From assembly GCF_000383595.1 (NCBI RefSeq), contig NZ_KB911581.1:682001-746000 (forward strand): a stretch of 64,000 bases of DNA, written 5' to 3'. The notes under the pieces were generated by a model. That model was not told where the DNA came from, ran no database searches, and saw only the letters and a program-made list of their open reading frames with translations. The position numbers and the translations under genes were made by a program. Positions 61,600 through 64,000 of this stretch are shown here, in pieces; the first letter of the stretch is position 1; every line of letters starts with the position of its first letter. The DNA comes from Streptomyces bottropensis ATCC 25435 (lineage in GTDB: Bacteria; Actinomycetota; Actinomycetes; Streptomycetales; Streptomycetaceae).

Positions 61600-61891
61600 T
61601 CGTCGGCCGATCCGCAAGGAAGGCCGGGCTTCATCGGGGAACCTCGACTCCTATTCAACAGGGGTTCGCCTTGCCCGGGTGCCCTATGTCCGAAACGCGC
61701 ATGTTTCCGGTCTTCCCAGGGCTGCCCGCCCTCTCCGCGGTCTCTCCCCGGTCTCTCCCAGGGGTTTGTGTTTTTCCTGGAAAAGCGGTTTGCTTTCCGA
61801 CGTACTGCAGTACTGCATATAACAGGGGACGCGAAACAGCGGCGCACGCCGCAGGCCCTCGACCCTGAAGTTACCGATGAAAGGAAATCCG
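61600..61891 (+). promoter_or_regulatory. lsr2 upstream region with nested palindromes
   Basis: A relatively AT-rich 290-bp stretch without a gene. GTACTGCAGTAC (61802-61813) and TGCAGTACTGCA (61806-61817) overlap, directly before TATAAC (61818-61823), a likely -10. The palindromes cover the spacer, so they may be an operator. Confidence 0.5.
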
Positions 61892-62227
61892 GTGGCACAG
61901 AAGGTTCAGGTCCTTCTTGTCGATGACCTCGACGGCGGCGAGGCGGACGAGACCGTGACGTTCGCGCTGGACGGCAAGACCTACGAGATCGACCTCACGA
62001 CCGCCAACGCGGACAAGCTGCGCGGCCTTCTCGACCCCTACGTCAAGGGTGGTCGGCGTACCGGGGGCCGTGCTGCGGGCGGGCGCGGCAAGACCCGTGC
62101 GGCCGTCGGCGGCAGCCAGGACACCGCGGCCATCCGCGCCTGGGCGAAGGAGAACGGCTACGAGGTCAACGACCGCGGTCGCGTTCCCGCCTCCATCCGC
62201 GAGGCCTACGAGAAGGCCAACGGCTGA
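61892..62227 (+). CDS. lsr2: Nucleoid-associated protein Lsr2
   Basis: 111 residues. Actinobacterial xenogeneic silencer that bridges AT-rich DNA. N-terminal oligomerisation domain VAQKVQVLLVDDLDGGEADETVTFALDGKTYEIDLTTANADKLRGLLDPYV; basic linker; C-terminal DNA-binding IRAWAKENGYEVNDRGRVPASIREAYEKANG with the AT-hook-like RGR. GTG 61892 follows AAAGGAAA at 7 nt; an ATG 15 nt upstream is in frame. Confidence 0.96.
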   Translation: MAQKVQVLLVDDLDGGEADETVTFALDGKTYEIDLTTANADKLRGLLDPYVKGGRRTGGRAAGGRGKTRAAVGGSQDTAAIRAWAKENGYEVNDRGRVPASIREAYEKANG

Positions 62228-62862
62228 GATTCCGACGGCCCGGTGCTCGCGCGCCGCAGCCGGACGCGGTGGCAGTGCGTCGCCACCGTGTCCAGCACCC
62301 GCACGAGGTCGGGGGCGCCCCCACCGCCCCCCAACGCCGACATGTTCGGCAGCGAGGGTTCCACCTCGCACCCCGGCTCGGGGGGCCGCAACCACTCGGC
62401 GGCCCCCTGTGAACCGGCCTCCCCGCGCCCGCCCACCCGCCTTCCGGCCCCGCCCGGAGGCGCCGGCGCCGCCAGGTGACCGCCCGTTCCGACGGCAGTG
62501 AGGTCCAGGTCGAGGCCGCCCCAGTCCAGCCACTCCAGCAGGCCCGGCAGCTCCTCCGCGCAGCCCGCCGCGACCAGCAGCAGCATCCGCCCCTCGCACA
62601 GCGCCACCGGTGAGCCCGGCCCCGGCACCGGGCCCAGATGCCTGAGCGCCGCGACCCCCGCCTCCGCCGGCACGTCGAGCACATCGAAGCGCAGGCCCGT
62701 AATGAGGTGTACGGGCGCCCCGGGCACGGTCGCCCAGCCGAGCTCGTTCTCGTACCACTGCCGCACCGCGTCGCAGGCGACGTCACCCGGAACATCGCGC
62801 GCGACGGCACCCGGGAAACCGCTCGGGTCGAGCGGTCGGCGGGGAAGGGGGACGATGGCCAT
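62206..62862 (-). CDS. Conserved hypothetical protein (lsr2-clpC linked)
   Basis: 218 residues. N-terminal part (VACDAVRQWYENELGWATVPGAPVHLITGLRFDVLDVPAEAGVAALRHLG; GRMLLLVAAGCAEELPGLLEWLDWGGL) resembles the fold seen in bifunctional primase/polymerase N-domains used as stand-alone proteins, as far as I can judge. Then a Gly-rich linker and PDLVRVLDTVATHCHRVRLRR. Its last 22 bp overlap the 3' end of lsr2 on the other strand. ATG 62862 (MAIVPLPRRP). Confidence 0.7.
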   Translation of the reverse strand: MAIVPLPRRPLDPSGFPGAVARDVPGDVACDAVRQWYENELGWATVPGAPVHLITGLRFDVLDVPAEAGVAALRHLGPVPGPGSPVALCEGRMLLLVAAGCAEELPGLLEWLDWGGLDLDLTAVGTGGHLAAPAPPGGAGRRVGGRGEAGSQGAAEWLRPPEPGCEVEPSLPNMSALGGGGGAPDLVRVLDTVATHCHRVRLRRASTGPSESQPLAFS

Positions 62863-63292
62863 GTCAGGAGCAACCGTGCGAAGAGGCCCGGAGTTACGCT
62901 GGGTGTTCGCGCGAGTGCGAAGAGTGCCGGGAAAGGGGGCGTTCGGCGGTGGGTGACGACGCAAGGATGTTCGCCCGTAGCGGAGGGAACCGGTGCATCC
63001 GGCATGGAGTGTCAGTCCCTACGGGTAAGACATCCCTAGTGGGAGGGGGCGACACGCAGAAAAGGCCGTCTCACGTTCGCCATCGGCGTACTGATGGTGA
63101 GGGTAACTGCCTGGCCTGCGGGAACATCGTCTCGCACCATCGGGTTGGAGCAGATGTCGGCGTTCGGGGTCAGGAGGCCAAGGACGGTGTCGGCAGTTGG
63201 AATGAGCGGTCCCCGCTTGCGGGACTAAGCTGCGGAAGGACAGCGAGGGGAGCGTCCCCTCACTGCCTGACCGCTCTGAGGAGCGATTAACG
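62863..63292 (+). promoter_or_regulatory. 430-bp regulatory region of clpC with a ClgR-like box
   Basis: GTTCGC-N5-GCGTAC at 63075-63091 matches the ClgR operator form GTTCGC-N5-GCGAAC with one change. TAAGCT at 63226 may be a -10. GTCCCCGC/GCGGGAC forms a hairpin at about 63209-63225. GAGGAG at 63279-63284 is the clpC ribosome-binding site. No gene seen in the stretch. Confidence 0.5.
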
Positions 63293-64000
63293 ATGTTCGA
63301 GAGGTTCACCGACCGCGCGCGGCGGGTTGTCGTCCTGGCTCAGGAAGAAGCCCGGATGCTCAACCACAACTACATCGGCACCGAGCACATCCTCCTGGGC
63401 CTGATCCACGAGGGTGAGGGTGTCGCCGCTAAGGCCCTGGAGAGCCTCGGGATTTCGCTCGAGGCGGTCCGCCAGCAGGTGGAGGAGATCATCGGGCAGG
63501 GGCAGCAGGCTCCGTCCGGCCACATCCCCTTCACCCCCCGTGCCAAGAAGGTCCTGGAGCTGTCGCTCCGCGAGGCCCTTCAGCTGGGCCACAACTACAT
63601 CGGCACGGAGCACATCCTGCTCGGCCTGATCCGTGAGGGCGAGGGCGTCGCCGCCCAGGTCCTGGTCAAGCTGGGCGCAGATCTCAACCGGGTGCGGCAG
63701 CAGGTCATCCAGCTGCTCTCCGGCTACCAGGGCAAGGAGACCGCCACCGCCGGCGGCCCCGCCGAGGGCACCCCCTCGACGTCCCTGGTCCTTGACCAGT
63801 TCGGCCGGAACCTCACCCAGGCCGCTCGTGAGTCCAAGCTCGACCCGGTCATCGGGCGCGAGAAGGAGATCGAGCGGGTCATGCAGGTGCTGTCCCGCCG
63901 TACCAAGAACAACCCGGTGCTCATCGGTGAGCCCGGCGTCGGCAAGACCGCCGTCGTCGAAGGCCTCGCCCAGGCCATCGTCAAGGGCGAGGTGCCCGAG
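63293..64000 (+). CDS. clpC: ATP-dependent protease ATPase subunit ClpC (3' truncated by window)
   Basis: 236 residues are visible and the frame is open to the edge. Two Clp-N repeats ([72 protein letters not shown]), a linker, then the first AAA+ module starting [44 protein letters not shown] with Walker A GEPGVGKT. ClpC unfolds substrates for ClpP. ATG 63293 is about 8 nt after GAGGAG. Confidence 0.97.
   Translation, partial: MFERFTDRARRVVVLAQEEARMLNHNYIGTEHILLGLIHEGEGVAAKALESLGISLEAVRQQVEEIIGQGQQAPSGHIPFTPRAKKVLELSLREALQLGHNYIGTEHILLGLIREGEGVAAQVLVKLGADLNRVRQQVIQLLSGYQGKETATAGGPAEGTPSTSLVLDQFGRNLTQAARESKLDPVIGREKEIERVMQVLSRRTKNNPVLIGEPGVGKTAVVEGLAQAIVKGEVPE

Noticed and set aside
63199..63226. 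SigR-type promoter (GGAAT-N18-GTT) upstream of clpC
   Set aside because: GGAAT is present but no GTT occurs at 18-19 bp spacing.

Overview
The window is a contiguous piece of chromosome from a Streptomyces-like actinomycete. The evidence is very high GC with strong third-position GC bias, frequent GTG starts, GTGA/ATGA start-stop overlaps, and streptomycete gene families: SARP/AfsR, DUF397, a WhiJ-like XRE regulator, TipA, Lsr2 and ClpC. I see no tRNA, rRNA, CRISPR array, prophage or intact IS. From memory, the gene order resembles a conserved core-chromosome block of S. coelicolor. The first gene (a secreted six-hairpin-type protein) and the last (clpC) are cut by the window edges.

Layout. 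1-5.7 kb: truncated glycoside-hydrolase-like gene, family 2 glycosyltransferase and a large SARP-NB-ARC-TPR regulator. 5.7-14 kb: single-polypeptide exonuclease/DNA polymerase, an HTH + Clp-N regulator with a twin-operator promoter, an ABC ATPase/FtsX permease pair, a DUF2786 protein and two lipoproteins. 14.4-17.2 kb: a Zur-type divergent cluster of zinc-free ribosomal protein paralogues (rpsN, rpmB / rpmG, rpmE2, CobW-like, rpsR). 17.3-19.5 kb: a WhiJ/AbaA-like trio (DUF397, RsbW-like ATPase, XRE-DUF5753) with shared 12-bp iterons. 19.6-28 kb: aldehyde dehydrogenase, a Phd/RelE module, PadR, glutamate decarboxylase divergent from tipA, DedA and ThrE. 28-42 kb: ppa, D-Ala-D-Ala carboxypeptidase, zinc protease, tilS, hpt, ftsH, the folate genes folE/folK/folB/folP and an MprF-like lysyltransferase. 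42-53.7 kb: esterase, a low-complexity membrane protein, two PH-domain proteins, a solitary nuoD paralogue facing a MidA/NDUFAF7 homologue, a two-component system and a threonine-aldolase-like gene. 53.9-59.4 kb: DUF2520-panC-nadB-nadC-coaX (NAD and CoA biosynthesis). 59.6-64 kb: small conserved genes, BlaI, a GNAT, lsr2 and clpC.

Regulation readable in the DNA: many genes have a TAnnnT hexamer 6-8 nt before the start codon and no ribosome-binding site, which suggests widespread leaderless transcripts. Specific operators include two 8-3-8 palindromes over the Clp-N-like promoter, a Zur box, a tipA-type 19-bp-spacer promoter with palindrome, a 16-bp inverted repeat over the antitoxin start, a ClgR-like box before clpC and the iterons of the WhiJ-like trio. 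Several strong intrinsic-terminator hairpins mark unit ends. A family of GC-rich repeats sharing a GGGGCGCGGGG core lies mostly between genes, but two related sequences appear inside coding sequences.

The most promising leads are the iteron-linked WhiJ/DUF397/ATPase trio, the Clp-N-like regulator with operators over a leaderless promoter, and the NuoD2-MidA gene pair, which pairs a complex I subunit paralogue with a homologue of the enzyme that methylates its mitochondrial counterpart.
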